DNA of 64,000 nt, taken from Pseudomonas sp. BGI-2 (GTDB lineage Bacteria; Pseudomonadota; Gammaproteobacteria; Pseudomonadales; Pseudomonadaceae). The position numbers and the translations under genes are program-made. Position 1 is the stretch's first letter, and each line of letters begins with the position of its first letter. This document shows, in pieces, positions 37,828-48,064 of the stretch. The notes beneath the pieces were generated by a model. It did not search any database and was not told the origin of the DNA. It saw only the letters and a program-made list of their open reading frames with translations. Where the stretch lies: NCBI RefSeq assembly GCF_004310295.1, contig NZ_SISB01000006.1:1-64000 (forward strand), in the 5' to 3' direction.

Positions 37828-38940
37828 ATGAAACGTGTAGGTCTGATCGGTTGGCGCGGTATGGTCGGTTCCGTGCTCATGCAGCGGATGCTGGAAGAGC
37901 AGGATTTCGATCTTATTGAGCCGGTGTTTTTCACCACTTCCAATGTCGGTGGCCAAGGCCCGTCCGTGGGCAAGGACATTGCTCCGCTCAAGGACGCTTA
38001 CAGCATTGAAGAGCTGAAAACCCTCGACGTGATTCTGACCTGCCAGGGTGGCGACTACACCAGCGAAGTCTTCCCGAAACTGCGCGAAGCCGGCTGGCAG
38101 GGTTACTGGATCGACGCCGCTTCCAGCCTGCGCATGCAGGATGACGCGGTGATCGTGCTGGACCCGGTGAACCGCAAGGTCATCGACCAGCAGCTCGACG
38201 CGGGCACCAAGAACTACATCGGCGGCAACTGCACCGTCAGCCTGATGCTGATGGGCCTGGGCGGTCTGTTCGAAGCCGGGCTGGTCGAGTGGATGAGTGC
38301 CATGACCTATCAGGCGGCCTCCGGGGCCGGCGCGCAGAACATGCGTGAACTGATCAAGCAAATGGGCGCGACCCACGCCGCTGTCGCCGATCAACTGGCC
38401 GACCCGGCCAGCGCGATCCTCGACATCGACCGCCGTGTCGCCGAAGCCATGCGCAGCGACGCGTACCCGACCGAAAACTTCGGGGTACCGCTGGCCGGCA
38501 GCCTGATCCCGTGGATCGACAAGGAACTGCCAAACGGTCAGAGCCGCGAAGAGTGGAAGGCTCAGGCCGAAACCAACAAGATCCTCGGTCGCTTCAAGAG
38601 CCCGATCCCGGTCGATGGCATCTGCGTGCGCATCGGCGCCATGCGCTGCCACAGCCAGGCGCTGACCATCAAGCTGAACAAAGACGTGCCGATCGCCGAC
38701 ATCGAAGGGCTGATCAGCCAGCACAACCCTTGGGTCAAACTGGTGCCGAATAACCGCGAAGCCAGCATTCAGGAACTGAGCCCGACGAAAGTCACCGGCA
38801 CCCTGAACGTACCGGTTGGCCGTCTGCGCAAGCTGAACATGGGCACGCAGTACGTCGGCGCGTTCACCGTTGGCGACCAGCTGCTGTGGGGCGCGGCCGA
38901 ACCGCTGCGTCGTATGCTGCGGATCCTGCTTGAGCGTTGA
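37828..38940 (+). CDS. asd: aspartate-semialdehyde dehydrogenase
   Basis: The 370-residue NADPH enzyme makes aspartate semialdehyde for lysine, diaminopimelate, threonine and methionine. N-terminal [17 protein letters not shown] binds NADP; catalytic Cys135 sits in [30 protein letters not shown] is also typical of the gram-negative class. Good GAAGG before ATG 37828. It ends at a strong terminator. Confidence 0.97.
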   Translation: MKRVGLIGWRGMVGSVLMQRMLEEQDFDLIEPVFFTTSNVGGQGPSVGKDIAPLKDAYSIEELKTLDVILTCQGGDYTSEVFPKLREAGWQGYWIDAASSLRMQDDAVIVLDPVNRKVIDQQLDAGTKNYIGGNCTVSLMLMGLGGLFEAGLVEWMSAMTYQAASGAGAQNMRELIKQMGATHAAVADQLADPASAILDIDRRVAEAMRSDAYPTENFGVPLAGSLIPWIDKELPNGQSREEWKAQAETNKILGRFKSPIPVDGICVRIGAMRCHSQALTIKLNKDVPIADIEGLISQHNPWVKLVPNNREASIQELSPTKVTGTLNVPVGRLRKLNMGTQYVGAFTVGDQLLWGAAEPLRRMLRILLER

Positions 38941-38959
38941 TCGATTGAAGTAATGAAAG

Positions 38960-38996
38960 AACCCGCACCTTGAAAGAGGTGCGGGTTTTTTTTTTT
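38960..38996 (+). terminator. rho-independent terminator of asd
   Basis: AACCCGCACCT pairs with AGGTGCGGGTT, followed by a run of about ten T. Confidence 0.95.
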
Positions 38997-39018
38997 GCCC
39001 GGTGTGTCGTCAGTGAGG

Positions 39019-39101
39019 GCCTCTTCGCGGGCAAGCCTCGCTCCTACAAGGGATCCGGGCGTCCACATAACTGTAGGAGCGAGGCTTGCCCGCGAAGAGG
39101 C
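39019..39101. repeat. REP-like palindromic pair between asd and its paralogue
   Basis: CCTCTTCGCGGGCAAGCCTC near 39020 faces TGTAGGAGCGAGGCTTGCCC ending CGCGAAGAGG at about 39100. Confidence 0.85.
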
Positions 39102-39192
39102 CGGTGTAATCACCACAAATCCCCAGCCGAATTGCCTGCATGCCCCCCACCCGGTAAAGTGCCGCTCCCCCCGTTTCGCCAGAGGTAGAACC

Positions 39193-40203
39193 ATGAGCCA
39201 GTCCTTTGATATTGCCGTGATCGGCGCCACCGGTACTGTCGGCGAAACACTCGTGCAGATTCTCGAAGAGCGCGACTTCCCGGTCGGTAACCTGCACCTG
39301 CTGGCCAGCAGCGAATCCGCCGGGCATTCGGTGCCGTTTCGCGGCAAGAACGTGCGGGTGCGTGAAGTCGACGAATTCGACTTCAGCAAAGTCCAGCTGG
39401 TGTTCTTCGCGGCCGGCCCGGCAGTAACCCTGAGTTTCGCCTCGCGCGCCACCGCCGCCGGTTGCTCGCTGATCGACCTGTCCGGCGCCTTGCCGGCCGA
39501 TCAGGCGCCGCAAGTGGTGCCGGAAGCCAACGCCGACATCCTCGCCGGTCTGAAAAAACCGTTCCAGGTCAGCAGCCCTAGCCCGTCGGCCACGACGCTG
39601 GCCGTGGTGCTGGCGCCGTTGCTCGGTTTGCTCGACCTGCAACGCATCAACCTGACCGCCAGCCTGGCCGTCTCCGCCCAGGGCCGCGAAGCAGTGACCG
39701 AGCTGGCACGGCAAACCGCCGAGCTGCTCAACGTGCGCCCGCTGGAGCCGACCTTTTTCGATCGGCAAATGGCGTTCAACCTGTTGGCTCAGGTCGGCAA
39801 GCCTGATGAACAGGGCCACACGCTGTTGGAAAAACGCCTGGTGCGTGAGCTGCGTCAGGTCATGGCTCTGCCTTTATTAAAGATTTCCGTCACTTGCATT
39901 CAAGCCCCGGTGTTTTTTGGCGATAGCTTTAGCGTGACCTTGCAGTCAGCGAGCGCTGTCGACCTGGCAAAAGTCAACGCGGCACTGGAAGACGCGCCGG
40001 GTATCGAGCTGGTGGAAGCCGGCGATTACCCGACAGCGGTAGGCGATGCGGTAGGGCAGGACGTGGTTTACGTTGGTCGGGTTCGCCAAGGTATCGACGA
40101 CCCGTCGGAACTTAATGTGTGGCTGACGTCAGATAACGTACGCAAAGGCGCCGCGCTCAATGCTGTGCAGGTGGCTGAATTGTTGATAAAAGACCTGCTG
40201 TAA
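39193..40203 (+). CDS. aspartate-semialdehyde dehydrogenase paralogue (Usg-like) lacking the catalytic cysteine
   Basis: The 336-residue protein has the Asd fold: NAD-binding AVIGATGTVGETLVQILEE, FFAAGPAVTLSFASRATAAG and DLSGALPADQAPQVVPEAN. Where active enzymes of the family have N-P-N-C-S-T, this one reads SSPSPSATTLAVVL, so the nucleophilic cysteine is replaced (Pro131 or its neighbours). It is therefore unlikely to be a dehydrogenase. E. coli Usg is a similar Asd-like protein of unclear function near truA, as here. ATG 39193 is well supported; the extension to 38995 only crosses the REP element. Confidence 0.85.
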   Translation: MSQSFDIAVIGATGTVGETLVQILEERDFPVGNLHLLASSESAGHSVPFRGKNVRVREVDEFDFSKVQLVFFAAGPAVTLSFASRATAAGCSLIDLSGALPADQAPQVVPEANADILAGLKKPFQVSSPSPSATTLAVVLAPLLGLLDLQRINLTASLAVSAQGREAVTELARQTAELLNVRPLEPTFFDRQMAFNLLAQVGKPDEQGHTLLEKRLVRELRQVMALPLLKISVTCIQAPVFFGDSFSVTLQSASAVDLAKVNAALEDAPGIELVEAGDYPTAVGDAVGQDVVYVGRVRQGIDDPSELNVWLTSDNVRKGAALNAVQVAELLIKDLL

Positions 40204-40411
40204 AAGATACTTGGCAACAATTTTTCGAATGAGTCCGGTCGAGCGTTATGCTTGGCCGGATTGCTGATGGCGAGCCACCCTGCGGGGCTTTCCGGGGCAT
40301 GAATGAAATGATCGCGCGTGACGACCCTTCGTCGCCGCGCGCAATGCCTTACGGCAGCGGCTATCAACACCTTCTCGCTGGCCGAGGAATGTTCAAACAA
40401 AGGATGAGGCT

Positions 40412-43057
40412 ATGGTTCAAGTTCGCAAACTGGTGTTAGCAATAGCGGCCGCCTCGGCGCTGTCCTCCGGTATGGCGCATGCCCTCGGGCTTGGGGAATT
40501 GACCCTGAAGTCGACGCTGAACCAACCTCTGGTGGCGGAAATCGAGCTGCTCGACGTCAAGGACCTCACCGCCGCGGAAGTGGTGCCGAGCCTGGCTTCG
40601 CCCGAAGATTTCGCCAAGGCAGGCGTCGATCGCCAGGCGTTTCTCAACGACCTGACCTTCACGCCAGTGCTCAACGCCAGCGGAAAAAGCATCCTGCGTG
40701 TGACGTCCAGCAAGCCACTGTCCGAGCCCATGGTGAAATTCCTGGTTCAGGTGATGTGGCCCAACGGTCGACTGCTGCGCGATTACAGCGTGCTGCTCGA
40801 TCCGTCCAAATTCTCCCCGCAGACCGCTGAAGCGGCTGCGCAGCCTGCGCCGACCCAAACGATCACTGCGCCGGTCACTGGCGCCACCAAGCCAATCCAA
40901 TACACCACCACGCCGCGCGATACCCTTTGGGAAATCGCCGCGAAGGCGCGTAATGGCGGGTCGGTTCAGCAAACCATGCTGGCTATCCAGGCGCTGAACC
41001 CCGATGCCTTTATCGACGGCAACATCAACCGCCTGAAAACCGGCCAGGTGCTGCGCATGCCCGATCAGGCGCAGAGCACCGGCCTGCCGCAAACCAAGGC
41101 AATCGCTGAAGTCGCTGCACAGAACACCGCATGGCGACAGGGTCGTCGTTATGTGGCTAAGCCCGGCACCGGGCAGCAGCAACTCGATGCCACCAAGCGT
41201 GGCCGCGCTGACGCAGCCCCGTCGCAAGCGGCGAAAGACAATCTGAGCCTGGTCTCTGCCGAAACCGGCAAAGCCCGTGGCAAAGGCGCTGCAGGCGATG
41301 CCAAAGCCTTGGGCAACAAACTGGCTGTCACCCAGGAAAGCCTCGACACGACCCGTCGTGACAATGCCGAACTGAAAAGCCGCATGACCGATCTGCAAAG
41401 TCAGATGGAAAAGCTGCAACGCCTGATCGAGCTGAAGAACAATCAATTGGCCAAGTTGCAGGCCGAAGGCTCTGCTGATGCGCCGGTTGCAGCCGCGGCC
41501 GCTCCGGCAATGTCTGCTGAGTTGGCCGCCGACCCTGCGGCGGCGCCGACGGAAGTGGCTCCTGCACCGGTAGCGCCTGCGCCAGAGGCGGCGGCACCTG
41601 AAGCCGCTCCGGTGCCAGCGCCCGCCGAGCCACCTGTCGAGCCGACGCCAGTCGCTTCCGACGACCAGAAATTCAACGAGCTGCTGACCAATCCGGTGCT
41701 GCTGGGCCTGGTGGGCGGCGGTGCAGTGGTTCTGCTGTTGTTGCTGCTGTTGCTGGCACGTCGCCGCAAAGCGCAGCAAGAAGCCGAGAAACACCTGCGC
41801 ATGGCACGTGCCCTGGAAGAGGAGAAGGAGTTCTCCGCCGAGCAGGACCTGCCGGAAAGCAGCTTCGAAGGCCTGGAAGTTCCGCCGCCGAGCGTGAAAC
41901 TCGCTACGTCGCCGACTCCTGCGCCAGCGCCGATGCCTGCTCCGGCTCCAGTGATTGCTCCGGTAGTGGTCACGCCGCCGATTGCCGCACCACTGATATC
42001 GCCGGCAGCCGACCGCGATGACGATGTACTGACCAAGGCTCAGTCGCACATTGCCGCCGGTCGTTTGAACCAGGCAGTGGCGTTGCTCGAAGACGGCATC
42101 AAGCAAGAGCCGCAACGCAGCGACCTGCGCCTGAAGCTGATGGAAGTCTACGGTCAGCAGGGCGATCGCGATGCGTTTGTCGCTCAGGAGCGTCAGTTGG
42201 TGGCCAACGGTGACAACTTCGCCCAGGTCGAACAGCTTAAAACCCGTTTCCCTGCGATGGTTATCGCGGCTGCCGGTGGTCTCGCCGCTGCCGCCATCGC
42301 CGCCGAGCTGGACGCGCAGTACGTCAAAGACCTGCTACTGGACGAGCCGGAAGCGCCAGCCCCCGCCGATGACGACTTTGACAGCGCCTTCGATCTAAGC
42401 CTGGACGATCTGGAAGCCGCTTCTCCGGCGGTGGTTGCACCCGAGCCGGAATCGGCGGCTGACCTTGAAGAATTCCCGCTGGACGACGACCTGAGCTTTG
42501 AGTCGGTGTTGAAGGAGCAGACCGAAATCAAGGAAAACCTCGACGACCTGTCGGACTTCGACCTGGACATGGATCTGGGGGGAGACCCATCGCCGGCGAT
42601 CCTCGCTGAGGACGACTTCCTGCTGGATCTCGACGAAGGCGTGAAGGACTTGCCTACCGAGCCTGTGAAGCCTGAAGTTCCGCAGGATGACCTGGAGTTG
42701 CCGGCCAATTTCGACTTGTCGCTGGCCGATGAAATGGACACCGCCACCACCACCCCGGCCGAGCCGGACGCCTTCGCCGCTGAGCTGGAAGACGTCAACG
42801 CCGAGCTGGATCGTCTGTCCCAGAGCATGGGTGAGCCGACCTTTACCGCAGAAGACGCTATGGCTTCCGCGGCGGACGAGCCGGATTTCGACTTCCTCTC
42901 CGGCACCGATGAAGTCGCCACCAAACTCGATCTGGCCCAGGCCTACATCGACATGGGCGACAACGACGGCGCTCGGGACATCCTCAATGAGGTGGTGACC
43001 GAGGGTAATGCTGGCCAGAAGAGCGAAGCCAAGGAGATGCTTTCGCATCTGGCTTGA
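40412..43057 (+). CDS. fimV: FimV/HubP-family polar organiser protein
   Basis: The 881-residue inner-membrane protein is required in P. aeruginosa for type IV pilus twitching motility and polar targeting. Signal peptide 1-25 (ending GMAHA), FimV N-terminal domain (LGELTLKSTLNQPLVAEIEL), a LysM peptidoglycan-binding domain (about 165-215; TTPRDTLWEIAAKARNGG), a coiled coil (about 300-350), a Pro/Ala-rich linker, one membrane span (about 430-450, Leu-rich) and a long acidic cytoplasmic part. It ends in the conserved FimV C-terminal TPR-like domain (ATKLDLAQAYIDMGDNDGAR). Compositional bias in the acidic part is normal for the family. Confidence 0.94.
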   Translation: MVQVRKLVLAIAAASALSSGMAHALGLGELTLKSTLNQPLVAEIELLDVKDLTAAEVVPSLASPEDFAKAGVDRQAFLNDLTFTPVLNASGKSILRVTSSKPLSEPMVKFLVQVMWPNGRLLRDYSVLLDPSKFSPQTAEAAAQPAPTQTITAPVTGATKPIQYTTTPRDTLWEIAAKARNGGSVQQTMLAIQALNPDAFIDGNINRLKTGQVLRMPDQAQSTGLPQTKAIAEVAAQNTAWRQGRRYVAKPGTGQQQLDATKRGRADAAPSQAAKDNLSLVSAETGKARGKGAAGDAKALGNKLAVTQESLDTTRRDNAELKSRMTDLQSQMEKLQRLIELKNNQLAKLQAEGSADAPVAAAAAPAMSAELAADPAAAPTEVAPAPVAPAPEAAAPEAAPVPAPAEPPVEPTPVASDDQKFNELLTNPVLLGLVGGGAVVLLLLLLLLARRRKAQQEAEKHLRMARALEEEKEFSAEQDLPESSFEGLEVPPPSVKLATSPTPAPAPMPAPAPVIAPVVVTPPIAAPLISPAADRDDDVLTKAQSHIAAGRLNQAVALLEDGIKQEPQRSDLRLKLMEVYGQQGDRDAFVAQERQLVANGDNFAQVEQLKTRFPAMVIAAAGGLAAAAIAAELDAQYVKDLLLDEPEAPAPADDDFDSAFDLSLDDLEAASPAVVAPEPESAADLEEFPLDDDLSFESVLKEQTEIKENLDDLSDFDLDMDLGGDPSPAILAEDDFLLDLDEGVKDLPTEPVKPEVPQDDLELPANFDLSLADEMDTATTTPAEPDAFAAELEDVNAELDRLSQSMGEPTFTAEDAMASAADEPDFDFLSGTDEVATKLDLAQAYIDMGDNDGARDILNEVVTEGNAGQKSEAKEMLSHLA

Positions 43058-43080
43058 GTGTTCGGCAGGCAGTAAACAGA

Positions 43081-43108
43081 ACGGCAGCCCAGTGAGGCTG
43101 CCGTTTTT
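43081..43108 (+). terminator. rho-independent terminator of fimV
   Basis: ACGGCAGCC (43081-43089) pairs with GGCTGCCGT (43096-43104), followed by TTTT. Confidence 0.92.
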
Positions 43109-43145
43109 GTTTTCGCTTAGCTGCGGTGTTGCCTGTCCAACCGCT

Positions 43146-43237
43146 TTCGCGAGCAAGCCCGCTCCCACATTGGTTCGTGTTGCCCAAAGTATTTAAGCCG
43201 GGCGCGAATACCTTGTGGGAGCGGGCTTGCTCGCGAA
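43146..43237. repeat. REP-like palindromic pair
   Basis: TTCGCGAGCAAGCCCGCTCC at 43146 faces TGTGGGAGCGGGCTTGCTCG ending CGCGAA at 43237; the arms are perfect inverted copies over 24 bases. Confidence 0.9.
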
Positions 43238-43274
43238 GAGGGCCTGACATTCGATATCCTGTTTTCTGTTGCAC

Positions 43275-43302
43275 TGGCATCCCGGTGGCGCGGCCTTATA
43301 AT
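43275..43302 (+). promoter_or_regulatory. possible sigma-70 promoter of truA
   Basis: TATAAT at 43297-43302 is a perfect -10 element. TGGCAT at 43275-43280, 16 bases before it, is a weak -35. Confidence 0.5.
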
Positions 43303-43337
43303 GCCCGCCTTTGCGCTTATCAGCAGGCTGTTACTCC

Positions 43338-44192
43338 TTGGCAAATATAGATAACCCGGCCGTCGAACTGGCGGCCGACGGCTTTTTCCGGATCGCGCTG
43401 GGCGTTGAATACAAAGGCTCGCGTTATCGCGGCTGGCAGCGCCAGGCCTCCGGCGTGCTCACCGTGCAGGAAACCCTCGAAAAGGCCTTGTCCAAAGTCG
43501 CCGACTCACCGGTGTCGCTGCTCTGCGCCGGGCGCACGGACGCTGGCGTGCATGCCTGCGGCCAGGTGGTGCATTTCGATGCCCAGGTCGAGCGTTCGAT
43601 GAAGGCCTGGGTCATGGGCGCCAATATCAACTTGCCCCACGACGTCAGTGTCAGCTGGGCCAAGGTCATGCCGGCGCATTTTCATGCGCGTTTCAAGGCC
43701 ATCGCCCGCCGCTATCGCTACGTGATCTACAACGATCAGATCCGCCCGGCGCACCTGAACGAAGAAATCACCTGGAACCACCGTCCGCTCGACGTCGAGC
43801 GCATGGCCGAGGCGGCCCAGTATCTGGTTGGCACCCATGATTTCAGCGCGTTCCGCGCCGGTCAGTGCCAGGCCAAGTCGCCGATCAAGGAACTGCATCA
43901 CCTGCGTGTCACGCGTCACGGCAAGATGATCGTGCTGGATATCCGCGCCAGCGCCTTCCTGCACCACATGGTGCGCAACATCGCCGGTGTATTGATGACC
44001 ATCGGGGCCGGCGAGCGCCCGGTGGAGTGGATGAAGGAAGTGCTGGAGAGTCGGATCCGTCGTTCTGGCGGGGTGACGGCGCATCCGTTCGGTCTGTATC
44101 TGGTGCAGGTCGAATATCGCGACGAGTTCGAATTGCCCGAGCGTTACATCGGCCCACACTTCCTCACAGGCTTCTCTGAACTTGACGGCTGA
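43338..44192 (+). CDS. truA: tRNA pseudouridine(38-40) synthase TruA
   Basis: The 284-residue enzyme makes pseudouridine at positions 38-40 of tRNA anticodon arms. Catalytic Asp is in LCAGRTDAGVHACGQVVHF; other motifs are VEYKGSRYRGWQRQ and SAFLHHMVRNIAGVLM. The start is uncertain: an ATG at 43311 lies only about 9 bases from the -10 element, so I prefer the in-frame TTG at 43338, which gives an Ala-Asn start near the family length. trpF follows after 63 bases. Confidence 0.92.
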   Translation: MANIDNPAVELAADGFFRIALGVEYKGSRYRGWQRQASGVLTVQETLEKALSKVADSPVSLLCAGRTDAGVHACGQVVHFDAQVERSMKAWVMGANINLPHDVSVSWAKVMPAHFHARFKAIARRYRYVIYNDQIRPAHLNEEITWNHRPLDVERMAEAAQYLVGTHDFSAFRAGQCQAKSPIKELHHLRVTRHGKMIVLDIRASAFLHHMVRNIAGVLMTIGAGERPVEWMKEVLESRIRRSGGVTAHPFGLYLVQVEYRDEFELPERYIGPHFLTGFSELDG

Positions 44193-44255
44193 CGCCCTCG
44201 AACGCATTTGTTACCATCCGGGACTTTCTCGGATTTGCCCTGAGGTTTTATCGAC

Positions 44256-44879
44256 ATGTCAGCCGTTCGCAGCAAGATTTGTGGGATTACCCGCATAGAA
44301 GATGCGTTGGCGGCGGTCGAGGCCGGGGCGGATGCCATCGGATTTGTGTTTTACCCCAAAAGCCCGCGGGCGGTGACGGTCCAGCAGGCGCGCGAGATTA
44401 TCAAGGCGCTGCCGCCATTCGTGACCACCGTGGGGTTGTTCGTCAGCGCCAGCCGCTGCGAGTTGGGCGAACTGCTCGACGCCGTGCCGCTGGACCTGTT
44501 GCAGTTCCATGGCGACGAAACCGCAGCCGACTGTGAAGGCTGGCACCGCCCGTACATCAAGGCACTGCGGGTCAAGGCCGGCGACGATATCGCGGCGGCA
44601 TGCGATGCATTTCCTAGTGCCAGCGGTATCCTGCTCGATGCCTACGTTGAAGGCGTACCCGGCGGAACCGGTGAAGCGTTCGACTGGTCTTTGATACCGC
44701 AAGGCTTGAGCAAGCCGATCATCCTCGCTGGCGGCTTGACTCCGGATAACGTGGCGCAGGCAATCGACCGGGTTCGGCCTTACGCGGTGGACGTCAGCGG
44801 TGGGGTAGAGGCGAGCAAAGGCATCAAGGATCACGCAAAGATTCAGGCATTCATCAAGGCTGTACGTAGTAGCACGTAG
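44256..44879 (+). CDS. trpF: phosphoribosylanthranilate isomerase
   Basis: The 207-residue TIM-barrel enzyme performs the third step of tryptophan synthesis. Motifs: [20 protein letters not shown] with catalytic Cys, [28 protein letters not shown] with catalytic Asp, [11 protein letters not shown] and [15 protein letters not shown]. It lies away from other trp genes in this window, next to truA and accD as in other Pseudomonas. Confidence 0.97.
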   Translation: MSAVRSKICGITRIEDALAAVEAGADAIGFVFYPKSPRAVTVQQAREIIKALPPFVTTVGLFVSASRCELGELLDAVPLDLLQFHGDETAADCEGWHRPYIKALRVKAGDDIAAACDAFPSASGILLDAYVEGVPGGTGEAFDWSLIPQGLSKPIILAGGLTPDNVAQAIDRVRPYAVDVSGGVEASKGIKDHAKIQAFIKAVRSST

Positions 44880-45092
44880 TTGATGTGACGGCTGGCAGAC
44901 TGCCGCCGTCCCAAAATGCACTGCGCTGCACAAAGCAGGCACGGCTGAGGATTGATGGGTTGTACGCAGGTCACGCTCCACCGACCCGACCATCCACCGA
45001 TCATCGCCACACACACACATGAATTTAGCTCAAGGGCATACGCGGGGCTGCGAACCAGAGCGTTCGGGCCGCCGGTACTGGAGAAAGAAAGC

Positions 45093-46013
45093 ATGAGCAA
45101 CTGGTTAGTAGACAAACTGATCCCTTCGATCATGCGTTCCGAGGTCAAGAAGAGCTCGGTGCCTGAAGGTCTGTGGCACAAATGCCCGTCTTGCGAGGCT
45201 GTGCTGTACCGTCCGGAGCTGGAAAAGACCCTGGACGTTTGCCCCAAGTGCAACCACCACATGCGTATCGGCGCCCGCGCCCGCATCGACATCTTCCTCG
45301 ACGCCGAAGGCCGTGCCGAATTGGGCGCGGACCTGGAGCCGGTTGACCGTCTGAAGTTCCGCGACGGCAAGAAGTACAAGGATCGCCTGACCGCTGCGCA
45401 AAAGGCGACCGGCGAAAAAGACGCACTGATCTCCATGAGCGGGACCCTGCTGGGCATGCCGGTGGTGGTTTCGGCGTTTGAATTCTCCTTCATGGGCGGT
45501 TCGATGGGCGCCATTGTGGGTGAGCGGTTTGTCCGCGCCGCCAACCACGCGCTGGAAAACAAATGCCCGATGATCTGCTTCGCCGCCTCCGGTGGTGCGC
45601 GGATGCAGGAAGCCCTGATCTCCCTGATGCAAATGGCCAAGACCTCTGCGGTACTGGCGCGTCTGCGTGAAGAAGGCATTCCGTTCATCTCCGTGCTGAC
45701 CGACCCGGTCTACGGTGGTGTTTCCGCCAGTCTGGCAATGCTGGGCGACGTGATTGTCGGTGAGCCGAAAGCCCTGATCGGCTTTGCAGGTCCGCGCGTT
45801 ATCGAGCAAACCGTGCGCGAAAAACTGCCGGAAGGCTTCCAGCGCAGCGAGTTCCTGCTGGAGCACGGCGCGATCGACTTGATCGTTCACCGTCAGGAAC
45901 TGCGTCCACGCCTGGGCAACCTGCTGGCACAAATGATGGGCCTGCCGACGCCGAAATTCGTCGCCGCACCCATCGAGCCGATCGTGGTTCCACCGGTACC
46001 TGCCAACCTATGA
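45093..46013 (+). CDS. accD: acetyl-CoA carboxylase carboxyltransferase subunit beta
   Basis: The 306-residue subunit carries the zinc ribbon ([31 protein letters not shown]) and the carboxyltransferase core ([38 protein letters not shown]). With AccA it transfers CO2 from biotin to acetyl-CoA in fatty-acid synthesis. Start ATG 45093 follows GAGAAAGAAAG. The stop overlaps folC by four bases (ATGA), so the two are translationally coupled. Confidence 0.97.
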   Translation: MSNWLVDKLIPSIMRSEVKKSSVPEGLWHKCPSCEAVLYRPELEKTLDVCPKCNHHMRIGARARIDIFLDAEGRAELGADLEPVDRLKFRDGKKYKDRLTAAQKATGEKDALISMSGTLLGMPVVVSAFEFSFMGGSMGAIVGERFVRAANHALENKCPMICFAASGGARMQEALISLMQMAKTSAVLARLREEGIPFISVLTDPVYGGVSASLAMLGDVIVGEPKALIGFAGPRVIEQTVREKLPEGFQRSEFLLEHGAIDLIVHRQELRPRLGNLLAQMMGLPTPKFVAAPIEPIVVPPVPANL

Positions 46014-47317
46014 CCGAACGTACCCTTGGCGAGTGGCTCGCCTACCTTGAGCAGTTGCACCCTTCGGCCATCGACATGGGCCTTGAGCGCTCGCAACAGG
46101 TAGCGTCCCGCATGGGGCTGGGCAAGCCGGCGCCTCGGGTGATCACGGTCACCGGCACCAACGGCAAGGGTTCTACCTGCGCATTCGTGGCTTCGCTGCT
46201 GCGGGCGCAGGGCCTGAACGTCGGTGTCTACAATTCTCCGCACCTGTTGCGTTACAACGAGCGGGTGCAGGTCAACGGCGTCGAAGCGACTGACGCCGAG
46301 CTGTGCGAAGCCTTTGCTGCAGTCGAGGCGTGGCGTGGCGACACTTCCCTGACGTACTTCGAAATGGGAACCCTGGCGGCGTTCTGGCTGTTCCAGCAGG
46401 CCGGGCTTGATGCCGTGGTGCTGGAAGTCGGCCTCGGTGGGCGTCTGGATACGGTCAACGTGGTCGATGCTGACATGGCGCTGGTCACCAGCATCGGTGT
46501 CGATCACGCCGATTACCTGGGGGATACCCGCGAGTCCGTGGCTTTTGAAAAGGCCGGCATCTTCCGTCAGGGCGCGCCTGCGCTCTGCGGCGACCTGAAT
46601 CCTCCACAACCTCTGCTGGATAAAGCCCGCGAGCTCAATTGCCCGTTTTTCTTGCGTGGCCGCGATTTTGATCTCGGTATCACCGATCAAAACTGGCAAT
46701 GGCGCGGAGTAGACGCTCAAGGGCGTGTGCTCGAGTTGCGCGATCTGCCGTTGCTCGACCTGCCGATGGAAAACGCTGCACTGGCTTTGCAGGCTTACCT
46801 GTTGCTCGGTTTGCCGTGGGTGGCTGCACTGATTATTGAGGCCCTGAAAGCGACGCGGGTGGTCGGTCGTCTCGATCGCCGTCAGTTCGACTGGCAGGGC
46901 AAGCGCCTGAGCCTGTTGCTGGATGTGGGGCATAACCCGCATGCGGCCGAGTATCTGGCGCGCCGTCTGGCCAGTCGTCCGCCGGTCGGCAAGCGTCTGG
47001 CGGTGTTCGGATTGCTGGCGGACAAGGATCTGGATGGTGTTGTCAGTGAATTGAATGCTAGTGTCCAGCAATGGGCTGTCGCGCCGCTGGATTCACCGCG
47101 TGCGCGCCCGGTTGCCGATTTGCAGGCGGCGTTGCAGAACCTTGGCGCCGCGGTAACGTCCTATGACAGTGTGGTCGCCGCCCTGGAAGGGCAGTGTGCG
47201 CTGGCGACGAGCGACGACGAGATTCTGTTGTTCGGATCATTTTATTGTGTCGCCGAGGCCCTTGAATGGCTGGCTCGGCGCTCCACGGAGGAAGCGGCAA
47301 ATGGCATTGCTGGATAA
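46010..47317 (+). CDS. folC: bifunctional folylpolyglutamate synthase / dihydrofolate synthase
   Basis: The 435-residue ATP-dependent ligase is of the Mur-ligase fold. P-loop [52 protein letters not shown] and [19 protein letters not shown] are visible. It adds glutamate to dihydropteroate and folates. It overlaps accD by 4 bases and the SPOR gene by 17. Confidence 0.96.
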   Translation: MTERTLGEWLAYLEQLHPSAIDMGLERSQQVASRMGLGKPAPRVITVTGTNGKGSTCAFVASLLRAQGLNVGVYNSPHLLRYNERVQVNGVEATDAELCEAFAAVEAWRGDTSLTYFEMGTLAAFWLFQQAGLDAVVLEVGLGGRLDTVNVVDADMALVTSIGVDHADYLGDTRESVAFEKAGIFRQGAPALCGDLNPPQPLLDKARELNCPFFLRGRDFDLGITDQNWQWRGVDAQGRVLELRDLPLLDLPMENAALALQAYLLLGLPWVAALIIEALKATRVVGRLDRRQFDWQGKRLSLLLDVGHNPHAAEYLARRLASRPPVGKRLAVFGLLADKDLDGVVSELNASVQQWAVAPLDSPRARPVADLQAALQNLGAAVTSYDSVVAALEGQCALATSDDEILLFGSFYCVAEALEWLARRSTEEAANGIAG

Positions 47318-47966
47318 GGCATACAAACAGCGCATGGTTGGCGCCCTGGTTCTGGTGGCGCTGGCGGTTATTTTTCTGCCGATGCTGTTTTCCCGTCAGG
47401 ATGAGCAGCGTCAAGTGACGGTCGAAGCCCCGACTGCACCGCAAGCACCGTCGATGCCGCAAGTGCAGGTCGAGCCGGTGGTGGTGCCTGAGCCGCAAGC
47501 GCTGCCTCAAGAACCGGTGCCGAGCGATGATGAGATCGCTCAGCAAGAAGCACCGTCCGCGCCGATTGCACCGAGTGCACCAGTGGCGCCTGCGCCTGTT
47601 GCCAAACCGGTCGCGCCAGCACCTGCTCCTGCTATGGCTGCCAAGCCTGCAACCGCGCCCCCTCAGCCAATCACTGCTGCACCGGGCAAGCCGGACACGA
47701 CTCAGAGTCGCGTCGACGCCAATGGCCTGTCGGTCAGCTGGTCGGTGCAATTGGCCAGCCTGTCGAGCCGTGCAAGTGCAGAAAGCCTGCAAAAAGACCT
47801 GCGCAGTCAGGGCTATAACGCCTACATCCGTACGGCAGATGGCAAGAACCGGGTGTTTGTCGGACCGCTGATCGAGCGCGCCGAAGCCGATCGTCTGCGT
47901 GACTTGTTGGGCCGCCAGAAGAACCTCAAGGGGTTTGTGGTGCGTTTCCAACCTGAGCGCGGTTAA
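47301..47966 (+). CDS. SPOR-domain cell-division protein (DedD-like)
   Basis: The 221-residue protein has one N-terminal membrane span (MVGALVLVALAVIFLPMLF), a long Pro/Ala/Gln-rich periplasmic linker and a C-terminal SPOR domain (about 140-221; WSVQLASLSSRASAESLQKD, YIRTADGKNRVFVGPLIERA). SPOR domains bind septal peptidoglycan lacking stem peptides. The folC-SPOR-cvpA-purF order is as for E. coli dedD. ATG 47301 lies inside the end of folC. Confidence 0.92.
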   Translation: MALLDKAYKQRMVGALVLVALAVIFLPMLFSRQDEQRQVTVEAPTAPQAPSMPQVQVEPVVVPEPQALPQEPVPSDDEIAQQEAPSAPIAPSAPVAPAPVAKPVAPAPAPAMAAKPATAPPQPITAAPGKPDTTQSRVDANGLSVSWSVQLASLSSRASAESLQKDLRSQGYNAYIRTADGKNRVFVGPLIERAEADRLRDLLGRQKNLKGFVVRFQPERG

Positions 47967-48064
47967 AACTATCGCCCCGATTTGAAATGCACTGACAATC
48001 GCAGCTTACCGATAGCCATGGGCTCTGCTAAAATGCGCCGCCTTATCCGTCTGTAGGCTGCACT

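Noticed and set aside
44880..45092. ACACACACACA run upstream of accD as a regulatory repeat
   Set aside because: Only about six dinucleotide units; no further evidence.
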